From: CAZGEA01 sp964524515
GTDB taxonomy: Bacteria; Patescibacteriota; Microgenomatia; UBA8517
Direction: 5' to 3'
Length of the DNA: 64,000 nucleotides
NCBI GenBank assembly: GCA_964524515.1
Contig: CAZGEA010000005.1
Location: forward strand, 1-64,000
Both the position numbers and the translations under genes were made by a program. Below the pieces are notes generated by a model. It searched no databases and was not told the DNA's origin. It saw only the letters and a list, made by a program, of their open reading frames with translations. This document shows, in pieces, positions 16,031 through 26,207 of this stretch. Position 1 is the first letter of the stretch; the number at the start of each line of letters is the position of its first letter.

Positions 16031-17884
16031 ATGAAAAACAATAAAACAACATTAATATTAATAGTAGCCACATCAATATTGGGATTAATAGCCATTATCT
16101 CAGCTATAAGACTTTCCCAAATCAAAACATCTGTCTCTCCTGTCTCACCTGATAAGTCCTCTGCATCCACAAATATTTCATGTCAGGCTTTAACATTTAC
16201 AATTACACAATCCCCAACACCAACACCTACTGAAAATCCACTACTTGCAACAATTGGTGATTTTGTCTGGAACGATACTAACAAAAACGGAATTCAAGAT
16301 AATAGTGAATCTGGAATAGCAAATGTAACAGTCAAGCTTTACGATTCAACAAATACTCTCACTGGAACAACAATTACAAATTCACAAGGAATCTATGAAT
16401 TCAACAACTTAGCAGCCGGAAACTACACTGTCGAATTCGTAAAGCCATCTGGATATTCATTCTCACCAATTAATGTAGGTAGCGATACTAAAGACAGCGA
16501 TGCAAACACAACTACAGGAAAAACTACCACAATAACTCTCTCTGCAGGTGAGACAGACACAACAATCGATGCAGGTTTATATAGACCACTTGGCTCAATC
16601 GGTGATTTTGTCTGGGAAGACACAAACAAAAACGGAGTTCAAGATAATGGGGAACCTGCTGTAGCAAATGTAACAGTTCAATTATTCCTAGGATCAACGT
16701 TAATTGATTCAATGACCACTGATTCAAATGGTAAATATCTATTCACAAATCTTGAAGCAGGAAACTACCAAGTGGTCTTTTCACTGCCTGCCGGTTATTC
16801 ATATACTCAAAGCCACCTTGGAACAAACGCTTCACTAGATAGTGATGTTAACAATGTAGGACACGCAAATATCACATTATCAGCAGGACAAAATGATATA
16901 GATACAGACATGGGAATAATAATTGGTGCTGCAAAAATCGGTGATAAAGTTTGGAACGATACCAACAAAAATGGTCTTCAAGATAGCGGTGAACAAGGTG
17001 TTTCAGATATAACTGTAAGATTATATGCAAGCACTGGTTCAACAATTTCATCAACTACAACAAATTCACAGGGACTATATCTTTTCGACAACCTTGTCCC
17101 AGGTAACTATTCAGTTGAATTCATTCTTCCATCAGGATATGCATTTACAACACAAAACCAAGGCACTGACGATACCAAAGATAGCGATGTCGACACAACA
17201 ACAGGAAAAACAAACCAGACTTCACTCACAGCATTTGAAGAAGACATGACATGGGATGCAGGCATTTATTCTTCACCAACTCAAGCTGCACTAGGAGATA
17301 GAGTATGGAAAGATACTAACGACAATGGTATTCAAGATACAACAGAGGATGGAGTTGCATCAGTAACTATTAGATTACTCAACTCAAATGGTGTACAGAT
17401 ATCACAAACAACAACAGATTCCCAAGGATACTACGGTTTTGCAAACTTAAACCCAGGATCATATATTGTTGAATTTGTAAAACCATCTGGATACAAATTT
17501 ACAAAAATAGATCAAGGATCAGATAATTCAAAAGATTCCGATTCAGATACAACATCCGGCAAAACAACAATCATAACTCTATCTGCAGGACAATCTGATT
17601 ACACATGGGATGCAGGGCTTTCAGTAGATGGAACAGGTGGTTCAACCCCAACTCCAACACCAACAGCCACACCAACACCAACTGCAACAAGTTCGAATAC
17701 ATCATCAGCTAGACCAACAGCGACAGCAACTGCAACAAGTACCTTAATTGCATCCAAAACAGCAGCTCCATCTGCAACAGCCGCAAGCTTACCAAACGCT
17801 GGAGTTGGAATGCCAACAATCATAGGATCAGCAATTGGAGCAGTATTATTAATAAGCGCTGTAATTCTTCTAGGAATCTTCTAA
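16031..17884 (+). CDS. SdrD_B-repeat surface adhesin-like protein with LPNAG C-terminus
   Basis: 617 residues. An N-terminal signal/membrane helix (about 6-28) is followed by four tandem SdrD_B-type domains starting near residues 75, 189, 300 and 420. Each begins (I/L)GDxVWxDTNxNGxQD and ends near TLSAG. The DTNKNGIQD loops resemble calcium-binding loops of this family. A Pro/Thr/Ala linker then leads to LPNAG at residue 587 and a hydrophobic end. There is no basic tail, so true sortase anchoring is uncertain. Likely a rigid extracellular stalk, last gene of the pilus/surface operon. Confidence 0.85.
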   Translation: MKNNKTTLILIVATSILGLIAIISAIRLSQIKTSVSPVSPDKSSASTNISCQALTFTITQSPTPTPTENPLLATIGDFVWNDTNKNGIQDNSESGIANVTVKLYDSTNTLTGTTITNSQGIYEFNNLAAGNYTVEFVKPSGYSFSPINVGSDTKDSDANTTTGKTTTITLSAGETDTTIDAGLYRPLGSIGDFVWEDTNKNGVQDNGEPAVANVTVQLFLGSTLIDSMTTDSNGKYLFTNLEAGNYQVVFSLPAGYSYTQSHLGTNASLDSDVNNVGHANITLSAGQNDIDTDMGIIIGAAKIGDKVWNDTNKNGLQDSGEQGVSDITVRLYASTGSTISSTTTNSQGLYLFDNLVPGNYSVEFILPSGYAFTTQNQGTDDTKDSDVDTTTGKTNQTSLTAFEEDMTWDAGIYSSPTQAALGDRVWKDTNDNGIQDTTEDGVASVTIRLLNSNGVQISQTTTDSQGYYGFANLNPGSYIVEFVKPSGYKFTKIDQGSDNSKDSDSDTTSGKTTIITLSAGQSDYTWDAGLSVDGTGGSTPTPTPTATPTPTATSSNTSSARPTATATATSTLIASKTAAPSATAASLPNAGVGMPTIIGSAIGAVLLISAVILLGIF

Positions 17885-17935
17885 GACAAATCAAATATAA
17901 TAATCGACACTCTACTTGAAGCCATTTATATTTTC

Positions 17936-20371
17936 TCAATGCCAGGAGTTAAGCCAGTAATATGAATCATTAAGCCACAAGGAAACTGGATAACCAATAA
18001 ATCTTGGATAAAAATAAACAAAGACTACCCCTGCAATCACAAAAAAAGGTAATATGAATTTCATGTTTTTTCTCAAAAAATAAGCAATACAAATTATCAT
18101 AAAAGGAATCGAAGGCAAATAATGATACAAAAACATAATACGAGGAGATAAGGCCCATGGAGCAAAATAAACAAAATAAGCAAAAACAACCAGACCCAAT
18201 ACCAAAAATTTATGTTTTATCACTCTATATAAACAATACAAAACAGAAAATACACCAAACCAAAAAACAATAGGGTTACCCATTAAATAAACATTCTCAA
18301 CTACCCCATTAATTGGGGTTCCAGTATATAGCCAAACAGGTTTATATAAAAACGGCCATGTGTACCAAGGAGACGTAAAAGGATGAGTTGCTCGCAAATT
18401 AGTGTGATACCACCACATTTGTTTCTGCATTCCAATAAATATGTCAAAACCATGACCAGAGGTAAACATTGGAATATATGTTGCAATATAAACCAGAGGT
18501 GGCAAAATTAAAAACCACAAATACGAAAGTCTTATTTTCTTTTTCAATGCAAAATGTGCAACTATATAAATCGGCAATGTCCACATTGTGCTCCACTTAG
18601 ATGCTGCGGCCAGTCCCAAAAAAATAGCAGATAAAAAATTCCTATCTCTCATGTATAAATAAATTGAAACCAACGCAAACAACAAAAAATAAGAATCATT
18701 CATGCCAATTCGCGAAAGAACCAAGGATAATCCATCTAAACTAAAAACTGCAGCTGCAAGTGTAGAAAGCAATCTATCTTTAAATAAAAATTGAGAAATA
18801 GCATAAACTAAAACAACAGTTAGTGTTCCAGAAATAGCAGCAGGCATTCTCCACCCAACAGGATTCTCTCCAAGAACCATCATTCCACCAACCATTATCA
18901 ATTTAGAAAGTGGTGGGTGAGTCCATTCATAAGCATATCCTTTAGGAGGCTCATTCCACCATTCCCAAGCTTTCGGATTTCCATGTAAAATCTCGCGAGC
19001 AGTAAATGCATGATATATCTCATCAAAATAGTCACTTGTTGGGCTATAAAGCCTATATACTCTTGTCACAAAAGCAAAAACAAGAATCAATATAAACAAA
19101 AAATTATAAACTTTTGGAGATATTTTTATTTTTGAAAATTCATCTCGTTTATCAAAATTTTTCAAAAAGCCTTTAAAATATTTAATCAACTTCTCTTTAT
19201 TAAAAATCTCCCTCCTGTCTTCTCTCCAAAAAGAAAAATATATAAAAATTAAAGAAATTATATTCAAAAATATAAACAACTGTACCTGAAAAAGGCTAAA
19301 AACTTCTTTAAAATTTTGAGTTATCCAAATATACGAATAATGCATATTTGCAATGTAAGTAATTGAAATTATCAAATAAGAAATAAGCGCAGAAGGAAAC
19401 GAAAAAGATGCAATTAAAATTGGAGCCAATGCAGGCAACAAATGTCTCTCATGCATTCGTGTGACAAATAAAAATCCTGACAAAAAAACTAATGATGAAT
19501 ATATAAATTTTGCCTCAGGCAATTTTCTCTTTTTTATATAAACTAACAAAGAAACAACAACAGGTACAACTACTCCTAAAATCTGACTAAACAAGTTATC
19601 ATTCTTCCAAAAACCAAATAGCCCCCAAAAAGAAAATGCATTAACACTCCCATATGGATATTGTGTAGTAGTTGCATTCACTCGATCCAAAACAAAATTT
19701 AAAAAACTCCCATTACTAGAATTATAAAACGGATAAAAAAGACCAAGAAAAACTAATGCTCCAACAAATCCATACAACAAAATTTTAACTGACTTGGTTT
19801 TCTTGTGTAACAAATATAAAAAGATCATTGGAACCAATAGAACTGCTTGTGGTTTAGTTATTGTAGCCAATGCCAAAAAAAATGCTGAAAATAAAATCCT
19901 AGAATCCAAAAAATAAAGTGAAGCCAATACAAAAAATACTGGAACAGAATCTACCTGTCCCCAAAATGTCGAGTTTGATAAAACAGCAGGATTAAATACA
20001 TACAAAAACGAAGCAATGAGTCCTAATTTTTTATTTTTTATTTTTGATACTGATAAATAAATCAAAATCCCCGTTCCCAAATCAGCAATTATTGCAGGCA
20101 ATTTATAAAGTAAAACTGGTGAAACCCAAGGAATTAAACTTGAAATTTTTGACAAAAACCACAATACGTACAAATATCCAGGCAAATAATCACTCCATCC
20201 ACTATAAAATTTCAAAAAACCTCCACTTGATAATGAATTACCCCAAGCAATAAATGTATTTTGATCAAGTGTTAGTGTTCCAAGAGGTGAAAGTACAATT
20301 CTTGCAAAAAAAGCAGCTAAAATAATACTAAATAATGCGAAAAATTTTGATTTCTTTTGATTCATATACAA
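17936..20371 (-). CDS. double GT-C glycosyltransferase: mannosyltransferase-like plus PMT (GT39) fusion
   Basis: 811 residues with about 20 predicted membrane helices in two halves. The N-terminal half (about 1-385) resembles polyprenyl-phosphate mannosyltransferases of the GT87/Gpi18-like type (DQNTFIAWGNSL, STFWGQVDSVPVFF). A basic cytoplasmic linker follows. The C-terminal half (from about 415) is a protein O-mannosyltransferase with SDYFDEIYHAFTAREIL (the acidic DE pair), THPPLSK and GWRMPAA. Both halves should use lipid-linked sugars outside the membrane. It overlaps the upstream GT-C gene by 44 bp and converges on the Thr-rich surface protein operon, its plausible substrates. Confidence 0.8.
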   Translation of the reverse strand: MYMNQKKSKFFALFSIILAAFFARIVLSPLGTLTLDQNTFIAWGNSLSSGGFLKFYSGWSDYLPGYLYVLWFLSKISSLIPWVSPVLLYKLPAIIADLGTGILIYLSVSKIKNKKLGLIASFLYVFNPAVLSNSTFWGQVDSVPVFFVLASLYFLDSRILFSAFFLALATITKPQAVLLVPMIFLYLLHKKTKSVKILLYGFVGALVFLGLFYPFYNSSNGSFLNFVLDRVNATTTQYPYGSVNAFSFWGLFGFWKNDNLFSQILGVVVPVVVSLLVYIKKRKLPEAKFIYSSLVFLSGFLFVTRMHERHLLPALAPILIASFSFPSALISYLIISITYIANMHYSYIWITQNFKEVFSLFQVQLFIFLNIISLIFIYFSFWREDRREIFNKEKLIKYFKGFLKNFDKRDEFSKIKISPKVYNFLFILILVFAFVTRVYRLYSPTSDYFDEIYHAFTAREILHGNPKAWEWWNEPPKGYAYEWTHPPLSKLIMVGGMMVLGENPVGWRMPAAISGTLTVVLVYAISQFLFKDRLLSTLAAAVFSLDGLSLVLSRIGMNDSYFLLFALVSIYLYMRDRNFLSAIFLGLAAASKWSTMWTLPIYIVAHFALKKKIRLSYLWFLILPPLVYIATYIPMFTSGHGFDIFIGMQKQMWWYHTNLRATHPFTSPWYTWPFLYKPVWLYTGTPINGVVENVYLMGNPIVFWFGVFSVLYCLYRVIKHKFLVLGLVVFAYFVYFAPWALSPRIMFLYHYLPSIPFMIICIAYFLRKNMKFILPFFVIAGVVFVYFYPRFIGYPVSLWLNDSYYWLNSWH

Positions 20372-22238
20372 GTTTTAGTCTAGACATTGAATTTAATTGA
20401 TCAATTGCCCTAGGATAATTATTACTTTCCTCTTCCCCATAATATACATAATTTGCCTTATATTTTTGCACGATTTTGTTCAAATTCACAGATGGGTTTT
20501 CGTAAAATTCATTTATATCACTTTGACGAGTAAATACACTATCCTGACCGACATTAAACCCATGCGAATAAGGCCAATTAATATACGATAAAAGCCTCAA
20601 TCTGCCTCCAATCTGTGATATAGGTGTATGAACTGTCGGAATTGCCACAAATACACTTCTTTCTGATGTGTTGTTTCGAATCCAAATGCCTGCATCATAA
20701 TCACTTTGCTCATATGCCATATTCTTATTTAGAATACTTGATCCCAATGTCAAAAAAGAATTAAACGATGAAACAAATGCAATTACAACAATCAACCCAA
20801 AAACCAATTTACTTGAAAATTTGTTAATAATATATCCTATCAAAATTGCACCAACCACCTGCATATACCAAAAAAATTTCACCATATCAAATGGTATAGG
20901 GGTTAAAGTAACCAAATGAGGGATTGCCAAAAAACTAAAAAATAAAATTGACAAAAAAATTACCTCTTTGTTAAATTTTTTATAAATTCCACAAAAAATA
21001 CCAAGAATTGCCAAAATAAATGGGAAGCCAAAATTCAAAAAATAATATACTGGATAATAAAACAAAGTCTCACTTTTCCAAGGTTTAAAAATTATCGACT
21101 TTTGTGCAATTTTAATTGCATCACCAGATGTCGGCAATAAAAATTCAACAGAAAAAACTAATATAAAAATTGTTAACAAAAATATAAAAATATTTAACAA
21201 AAATTTTGTTTTTAAATTAACTAGAATAGATAATATTCCAATTGCAAAAATACAAATTGAAGAGAAAGCTTGAAATTTAAATGTTAATCCACCAATAAAA
21301 GCTATTAAAAAAATATATTTTATTTTTTTCTCTCTTAAGAAGATTAATGATACCATCAGTGAAACTACAAACGCAGACATTCCAGCCATCATGGGTCTAT
21401 TTTGCAGTAATTGATCAACTAATGATGGAAACTCAATCAACTTCCCATACTCAAGTGAATAACTACTATTGGAAATCAAATCGAAAACACGGTATATAAA
21501 ATTACCACCACTTAAATTTACAAATAAATCTTTAAAAAAATTAATATACAAAAAATTTGCAGAAAAAATACCAATAAAACTAATTAATATTGAAATTTTT
21601 ATTCTTTTAAACAAAAAGTATGAAATTGAATATAGTCCCAATACAATTACCGATGCATAAATCGGATTAACCAAAACCAAAACAAAAGGCAAAAAATTTC
21701 CATATGATTTCTCCAAAACTGCAGAATGTAAATCAGAAAAATAATAATAGGACAAAGGTCTACCAGAAAAATAAGGCGCCTGTGGAGGAAAATTTCCTTG
21801 CGTAAGCGATTCAATTATCTCCAAATGCATTGATGTATCCTGCCAATTAACTGATGACAATACATAATAACCATTATATTTTGTAAAAATTCCTGGAAAC
21901 AAACTTAAAAAGAATAATAAATAAACAAGAGCACCAACAAAAAAAGAACAAGCATTAACCTTATCTATTTTTTTATATTTATTCTTCCGAACAGCAAGTA
22001 AAAGTAAAAAAGCAAAAACAACAATTAAATCAAAAAAATATATAGTGCCATAGTTAAAACCAAAACCAAGAGATATCAAATAAATCAAAAATGTCGAAAG
22101 CAAAATACTAATTATTATGGACAATGGTAATTTTTGATACCATACAAGTTCCATGTAAAATAATTCAATGAATACAAATCCACTTAAAAAACTTGTACAT
22201 AACAAAGATAGGATTAAAAAAATAGTACTTCCAATCAT
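20328..22238 (-). CDS. large multi-pass membrane protein, GT-C-like (DUF2298-like)
   Basis: 636 residues with about 13 membrane helices. A large outside loop carries NWQDTSMHLEIIESL and FSGRPLSYYYFSDL, resembling DUF2298-type GT-C proteins. A soluble C-terminal part (SDYDAGIWIRNNT onward) is typical of such transferases. The substrate is unknown. ATG 22238 would overlap the divergent gene by 71 bp. The in-frame Met codon at 22154 (residue 29) would remove the overlap and is a possible true start. Confidence 0.6.
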   Translation of the reverse strand: MIGSTIFLILSLLCTSFLSGFVFIELFYMELVWYQKLPLSIIISILLSTFLIYLISLGFGFNYGTIYFFDLIVVFAFLLLLAVRKNKYKKIDKVNACSFFVGALVYLLFFLSLFPGIFTKYNGYYVLSSVNWQDTSMHLEIIESLTQGNFPPQAPYFSGRPLSYYYFSDLHSAVLEKSYGNFLPFVLVLVNPIYASVIVLGLYSISYFLFKRIKISILISFIGIFSANFLYINFFKDLFVNLSGGNFIYRVFDLISNSSYSLEYGKLIEFPSLVDQLLQNRPMMAGMSAFVVSLMVSLIFLREKKIKYIFLIAFIGGLTFKFQAFSSICIFAIGILSILVNLKTKFLLNIFIFLLTIFILVFSVEFLLPTSGDAIKIAQKSIIFKPWKSETLFYYPVYYFLNFGFPFILAILGIFCGIYKKFNKEVIFLSILFFSFLAIPHLVTLTPIPFDMVKFFWYMQVVGAILIGYIINKFSSKLVFGLIVVIAFVSSFNSFLTLGSSILNKNMAYEQSDYDAGIWIRNNTSERSVFVAIPTVHTPISQIGGRLRLLSYINWPYSHGFNVGQDSVFTRQSDINEFYENPSVNLNKIVQKYKANYVYYGEEESNNYPRAIDQLNSMSRLKLVYESKEIKIFRII

Positions 22239-23370
22239 TTTATTTTCTTTTGCTTTCTTAATTTATTTAATAACATCGGGAGGTGAGACTCCATATAACT
22301 ATTTTACAAGACTTGGGCATTCATTTATTAGTGGTAAATATTTCCTTAATGAAAACCCGCCATGGCTTAATGAACTAATACCACTTGGCGAAAATAAATT
22401 TGCCGTGCCATATCCACCAATGCCTGCAATTTTATCAATACCATTTGTTGCTATTTTTGGAAAAAATTTTCCTCAACAAATATTAGCTCACATTCTAGGA
22501 AGTGCAATTTCAGTTGTAACTTTCTATATCACTCTAAATATCACAAAAAATAAAACTAAGAGCCTTTGGGTATATTTATTTTGCTCTCTAGGTAATATCC
22601 TATGGTATCTTTCATCTGTTGGCTCATCATGGTACTTAGGTCAAATTTCCGGAGCATTTTTTATATCATTAGCAATTTATGAATCTTTAAAAAACAAAAG
22701 ACCATTTCTCGTTGGCGTTTTATTAGGATGTGCTTATTTGTCACGTATTCATTTAATATTATCCGTGCCTTTCTTTATATTTCTTCTTTACAAAAAAGAT
22801 GAATACAAATTTAAAAATATTATTTTATTAATTTCTGGTTGTTTTATATTTATTGGTCTAAATTCTATCTATAATTTAATAAGATTTGGAGTAATTTGGG
22901 ATAAAAGTTATTTACTAATTCCAGGAGTATTAGATGAACCATGGTTTGCACATGGAATATTAAATATAAGATATATTTTCAATAATATAAAAACAATATT
23001 TTGGTCATTCCCAAAAAAAATTGATACTTTTCCATACATTATTCCATCATGGAACGGTTTATCAATCTGGATCACATCCCCAGCATTTTTATTAATTATT
23101 CTCTCCCCATTAAAAAACAAAATAACACAAATTTCATATATTGCAGCTCTTCCTATTCTATTTTTTGTATTTATGCACGGAAGCAACGGTTTTGCGCAAT
23201 TCGGTTACAGGTTTGCAGTTGATGCCTATCCTTTTTTATTCTTAATATTAATAAATTCACTAAAAGAAAGACGACTTAATAAAATAGATTGGTTTCTACT
23301 TATAATTTCAATTATAGTCAATCTTTGGGGTGTTGTTTGGATCAACAAATTCGGCTGGGTCACTTTTTAA
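22168..23370 (+). CDS. multi-pass membrane glycosyltransferase-like protein (GT-C type)
   Basis: 400 residues with about nine membrane helices and GT-C style loops (SGGETPYNYFTRLGHSFISGKYFL, AVPYPPMPAILS). No close family is recognised. A TAAAAT box lies 6 bases before ATG 22168, which fits a leaderless start here. Its stop codon overlaps that of the convergent LCP gene by 4 bp. Confidence 0.6.
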   Translation: MNTNPLKKLVHNKDRIKKIVLPIILFSFAFLIYLITSGGETPYNYFTRLGHSFISGKYFLNENPPWLNELIPLGENKFAVPYPPMPAILSIPFVAIFGKNFPQQILAHILGSAISVVTFYITLNITKNKTKSLWVYLFCSLGNILWYLSSVGSSWYLGQISGAFFISLAIYESLKNKRPFLVGVLLGCAYLSRIHLILSVPFFIFLLYKKDEYKFKNIILLISGCFIFIGLNSIYNLIRFGVIWDKSYLLIPGVLDEPWFAHGILNIRYIFNNIKTIFWSFPKKIDTFPYIIPSWNGLSIWITSPAFLLIILSPLKNKITQISYIAALPILFFVFMHGSNGFAQFGYRFAVDAYPFLFLILINSLKERRLNKIDWFLLIISIIVNLWGVVWINKFGWVTF

Positions 23371-24374
23371 AAACTATTTTTCAAATCACTTTGTAATTTA
23401 TTCCAATTATTTGTTTTAGGAATCAAAACATATTGATTATCATACTTTTTATAATTTAATGGTGAATATAAATAATCTTCAAGACTAAAACTTTTAACTT
23501 TTGCTCTACTATCAAAAACTAAACGCAAAATTGAGGGAATGTTCTGATTTGATACATTTGATTTTACGTTTTCTGATATTACTTTTATTAAATTAAAATA
23601 CACTTGAGAATTTGAAATTACCTCGGGCGAAAATATTTTTTTATAAATTCCATCAAACACCTCTTGTTGTCTAATACCTCTTGCAAAGTCTGTTCCAGTA
23701 TCACCCTCCGAGTGTCTTGATCTTGCATAAATCAATGCAGTCTCACCATTCATAAATGTTTCACCTTTTTCAAAACTAACTGTTTTGTATCTACAGCCAT
23801 ACAAAGGATCACCTCCACACAAATCATTCTCCAATCCTTCAATAGGATATTTATTATCTACAAAACTTTCTGATACATTTACTGTTACTCCACCCAAAAC
23901 ATCAACAACTTCACGAAACGATGAAAAATCAAGCAAAAACAAATAATCAGGACGAACACCTAAAACATCCTCAACGCCTTCAGACACCATATCAAAGCCA
24001 CCATAATGATATAAACTATTAATCTTCGTAGAATATTTAACAGACCAAATATCTCTTGGAATTGAAACTCTAATCAAATTTTTATTATTACTGTCTACAG
24101 GCATAGACAAAAAAAGCATGCTATCAGTTAAATCAGCTCCTTCATGGCTACCTCCTCCAACACCTAAAATCAACAAATTAACTCGATCAAAAGAACTTGA
24201 GGTAATATTTTTATAATTTGGTTTTACAAAGCTATCAATCAAATAAAATGGATATGAATTAACTATTTTTCCCCACAAAAAATTTGCTAAAAACAAAGTT
24301 ACTAAAAATAAAATAATTAAAACAAAAAAACTCTTTAGTATTTTATTCAAACTTATTGGTACAATGTGTTGCAT
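23367..24374 (-). CDS. LytR-CpsA-Psr (LCP) family glycopolymer ligase
   Basis: 335 residues. An N-terminal membrane anchor (about 15-35) is followed by the LCP domain with LTDSMLFLS, the arginine motif SIPRDIW, and YARSRHSEGDTGTDFARGIRQQ. LCP enzymes move polyprenyl-pyrophosphate-linked glycopolymers onto peptidoglycan outside the membrane. An extra cysteine pair (LCGGDPLYGC) may form a disulfide. The gene starts back to back with the helicase gene (CATATG) and fits the nearby WecA-like and GT-C genes. Confidence 0.9.
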   Translation of the reverse strand: MQHIVPISLNKILKSFFVLIILFLVTLFLANFLWGKIVNSYPFYLIDSFVKPNYKNITSSSFDRVNLLILGVGGGSHEGADLTDSMLFLSMPVDSNNKNLIRVSIPRDIWSVKYSTKINSLYHYGGFDMVSEGVEDVLGVRPDYLFLLDFSSFREVVDVLGGVTVNVSESFVDNKYPIEGLENDLCGGDPLYGCRYKTVSFEKGETFMNGETALIYARSRHSEGDTGTDFARGIRQQEVFDGIYKKIFSPEVISNSQVYFNLIKVISENVKSNVSNQNIPSILRLVFDSRAKVKSFSLEDYLYSPLNYKKYDNQYVLIPKTNNWNKLQSDLKNSF

Positions 24375-26198
24375 ATGTCAAACATATCTATTCTAAACGA
24401 TTTAAACGATAAACAAAAAGAAGCAGTAACTTATTCGGGTGGACCACTACTAATTTTAGCAGGTGCAGGTTCAGGAAAAACAAAAGTACTTACCCACAGA
24501 GCTGCATGGCTAATTGAAGAAAAAAAAATTAACCCACACGAAATATTACTTCTAACTTTTACAAATAAAGCAGCAAACGAGATGAAGGAGAGAATGATAA
24601 AATTGATTTCTCATTCACCATCTTTTGCAGGCACATTTCACTCCTTTTGTGTTAGATTTTTAAGAACTGAATATGAAAGAGCACAAATTTCAAAAAATTT
24701 CGTTATTTATGACGATTCTGATCAAAAATCATTAATTAAAAACATTCTGACAAATATTGGATTAAGTGAAGACAAAGAAAACCCTTCAGGAATTTTAGCT
24801 CAAATTTCTGATGCAAAAAACCAAATGATCAATCCTGATGACTATGCATCAATCGCCCACGGAGATAGACAAAAAATTGTTTCAAAAATCTACACACAAT
24901 ACTCAAAAGAATTAAAAAAAGCCGATGCACTAGATTTCGATGATTTACTTTTATTAACTGTAAATACACTAAAAAAATCTGAAGAAACAAGATTAAAATG
25001 GAAAAATAAATTTAAACATTTATTGGTAGATGAATGGCAAGATACAAATAAAATCCAATACACCCTAACTAAACTTTTAATGCCTGATGGTGATCAATTA
25101 ACAGCAGTAGGAGATGCATCACAAAGCATATATTCATGGCGTGGCGCAGATTATAGAAATATCAATTACCTATCTGTTGATTTTCCAAAAATTAAAGTCA
25201 TTAATCTTGAACAAAACTACAGATCATCACAAAATATTCTTGATGCCGCAAATTCAGTTATTTCAAAAAACACAAGCCATCCAGTATTAAACCTTTGGAC
25301 ACAAAACTCAAAAGGTGATTTGATTAATTTATATGCAGGTCGAAATGGTTTCGACGAAGCCGAATTTATAACTCAAGAAATATCCTCAATCAAAACAATT
25401 GGCTACGATTATAAAGATATTGCAATTCTTTATAGAACAAATGCACAATCTCGTGTAATAGAGGAAGCATTACTACACAAATCAATACCATACACAATAG
25501 TTGGGGCTGTCAAATTTTACGAAAGAGCTGAAATAAAAGATATTCTTTCATATTTCAGATTAATAGTTAATCCAAATGATACAGTCTCACTTTTAAGAGC
25601 AGAAAAAAATGGAGTAAAAAGACTTGAAAATCTTTTAAATATGAAAAATACAATTAATAATATCGATGAAATTCAAACAATAGATTTAATAGATAAAATT
25701 TTAGAATCAACAAAATATTTAGAAAAATATTCTAAAGAAACTGAAGAAAATTATCAAAAAAAGGAAAACATCAAAGAATTAAGATCAGTTGCAAGCCAAT
25801 TTCCAAATCCAATGAGTTTTTTAGAAAATGCAGCTTTAGTGGAACAAGAAGAAAGCAAAGGTGAATTTGCAACAAACGACCGAATAACTTTAATGACAAT
25901 TCACTCTGCAAAAGGCCTCGAATTTCCAATAGTCTTTATTGTTGGAATGGAAGAAGGTCTGTTTCCTCATTCAAGAAGTCTTTTCGATTCAGCTCAAATC
26001 GAAGAAGAAAGAAGATTGGCGTATGTTGCAATAACCAGAGCAAAAGAAACACTCTATTTAACTTACGCCGAAAAAAGACTTTATTTTGGACAACAATCAT
26101 CAAACCCACCATCAAGGTTTCTAATTGATATTCCCCAAAAATTACTAAAAAGCGCTGGGGCTCATTTACGTTCATCAAAAAGCTGGGAATTCGAGTAA
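24375..26198 (+). CDS. UvrD/PcrA-type DNA helicase
   Basis: A superfamily 1A 3'-5' helicase of 607 residues from ATG 24375; a GTG at 24366 is also in frame. Motifs: Walker A AGAGSGKT, LTFTNKAANEM (Ia), GTFHSFC, Walker B VDEWQDTN, GDASQSIYSWRGAD, QNYRSSQNIL, and TIHSAKGLEFPIVF (V). It is shorter than PcrA/UvrD (about 720), mainly through a reduced 2B domain and a missing C-terminal tail. Probable role in repair and replication-fork clearance. ATG 24375 abuts the start of the divergent LCP gene. Confidence 0.93.
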   Translation: MSNISILNDLNDKQKEAVTYSGGPLLILAGAGSGKTKVLTHRAAWLIEEKKINPHEILLLTFTNKAANEMKERMIKLISHSPSFAGTFHSFCVRFLRTEYERAQISKNFVIYDDSDQKSLIKNILTNIGLSEDKENPSGILAQISDAKNQMINPDDYASIAHGDRQKIVSKIYTQYSKELKKADALDFDDLLLLTVNTLKKSEETRLKWKNKFKHLLVDEWQDTNKIQYTLTKLLMPDGDQLTAVGDASQSIYSWRGADYRNINYLSVDFPKIKVINLEQNYRSSQNILDAANSVISKNTSHPVLNLWTQNSKGDLINLYAGRNGFDEAEFITQEISSIKTIGYDYKDIAILYRTNAQSRVIEEALLHKSIPYTIVGAVKFYERAEIKDILSYFRLIVNPNDTVSLLRAEKNGVKRLENLLNMKNTINNIDEIQTIDLIDKILESTKYLEKYSKETEENYQKKENIKELRSVASQFPNPMSFLENAALVEQEESKGEFATNDRITLMTIHSAKGLEFPIVFIVGMEEGLFPHSRSLFDSAQIEEERRLAYVAITRAKETLYLTYAEKRLYFGQQSSNPPSRFLIDIPQKLLKSAGAHLRSSKSWEFE

Positions 26199-26207
26199 AA
26201 TATAAAT

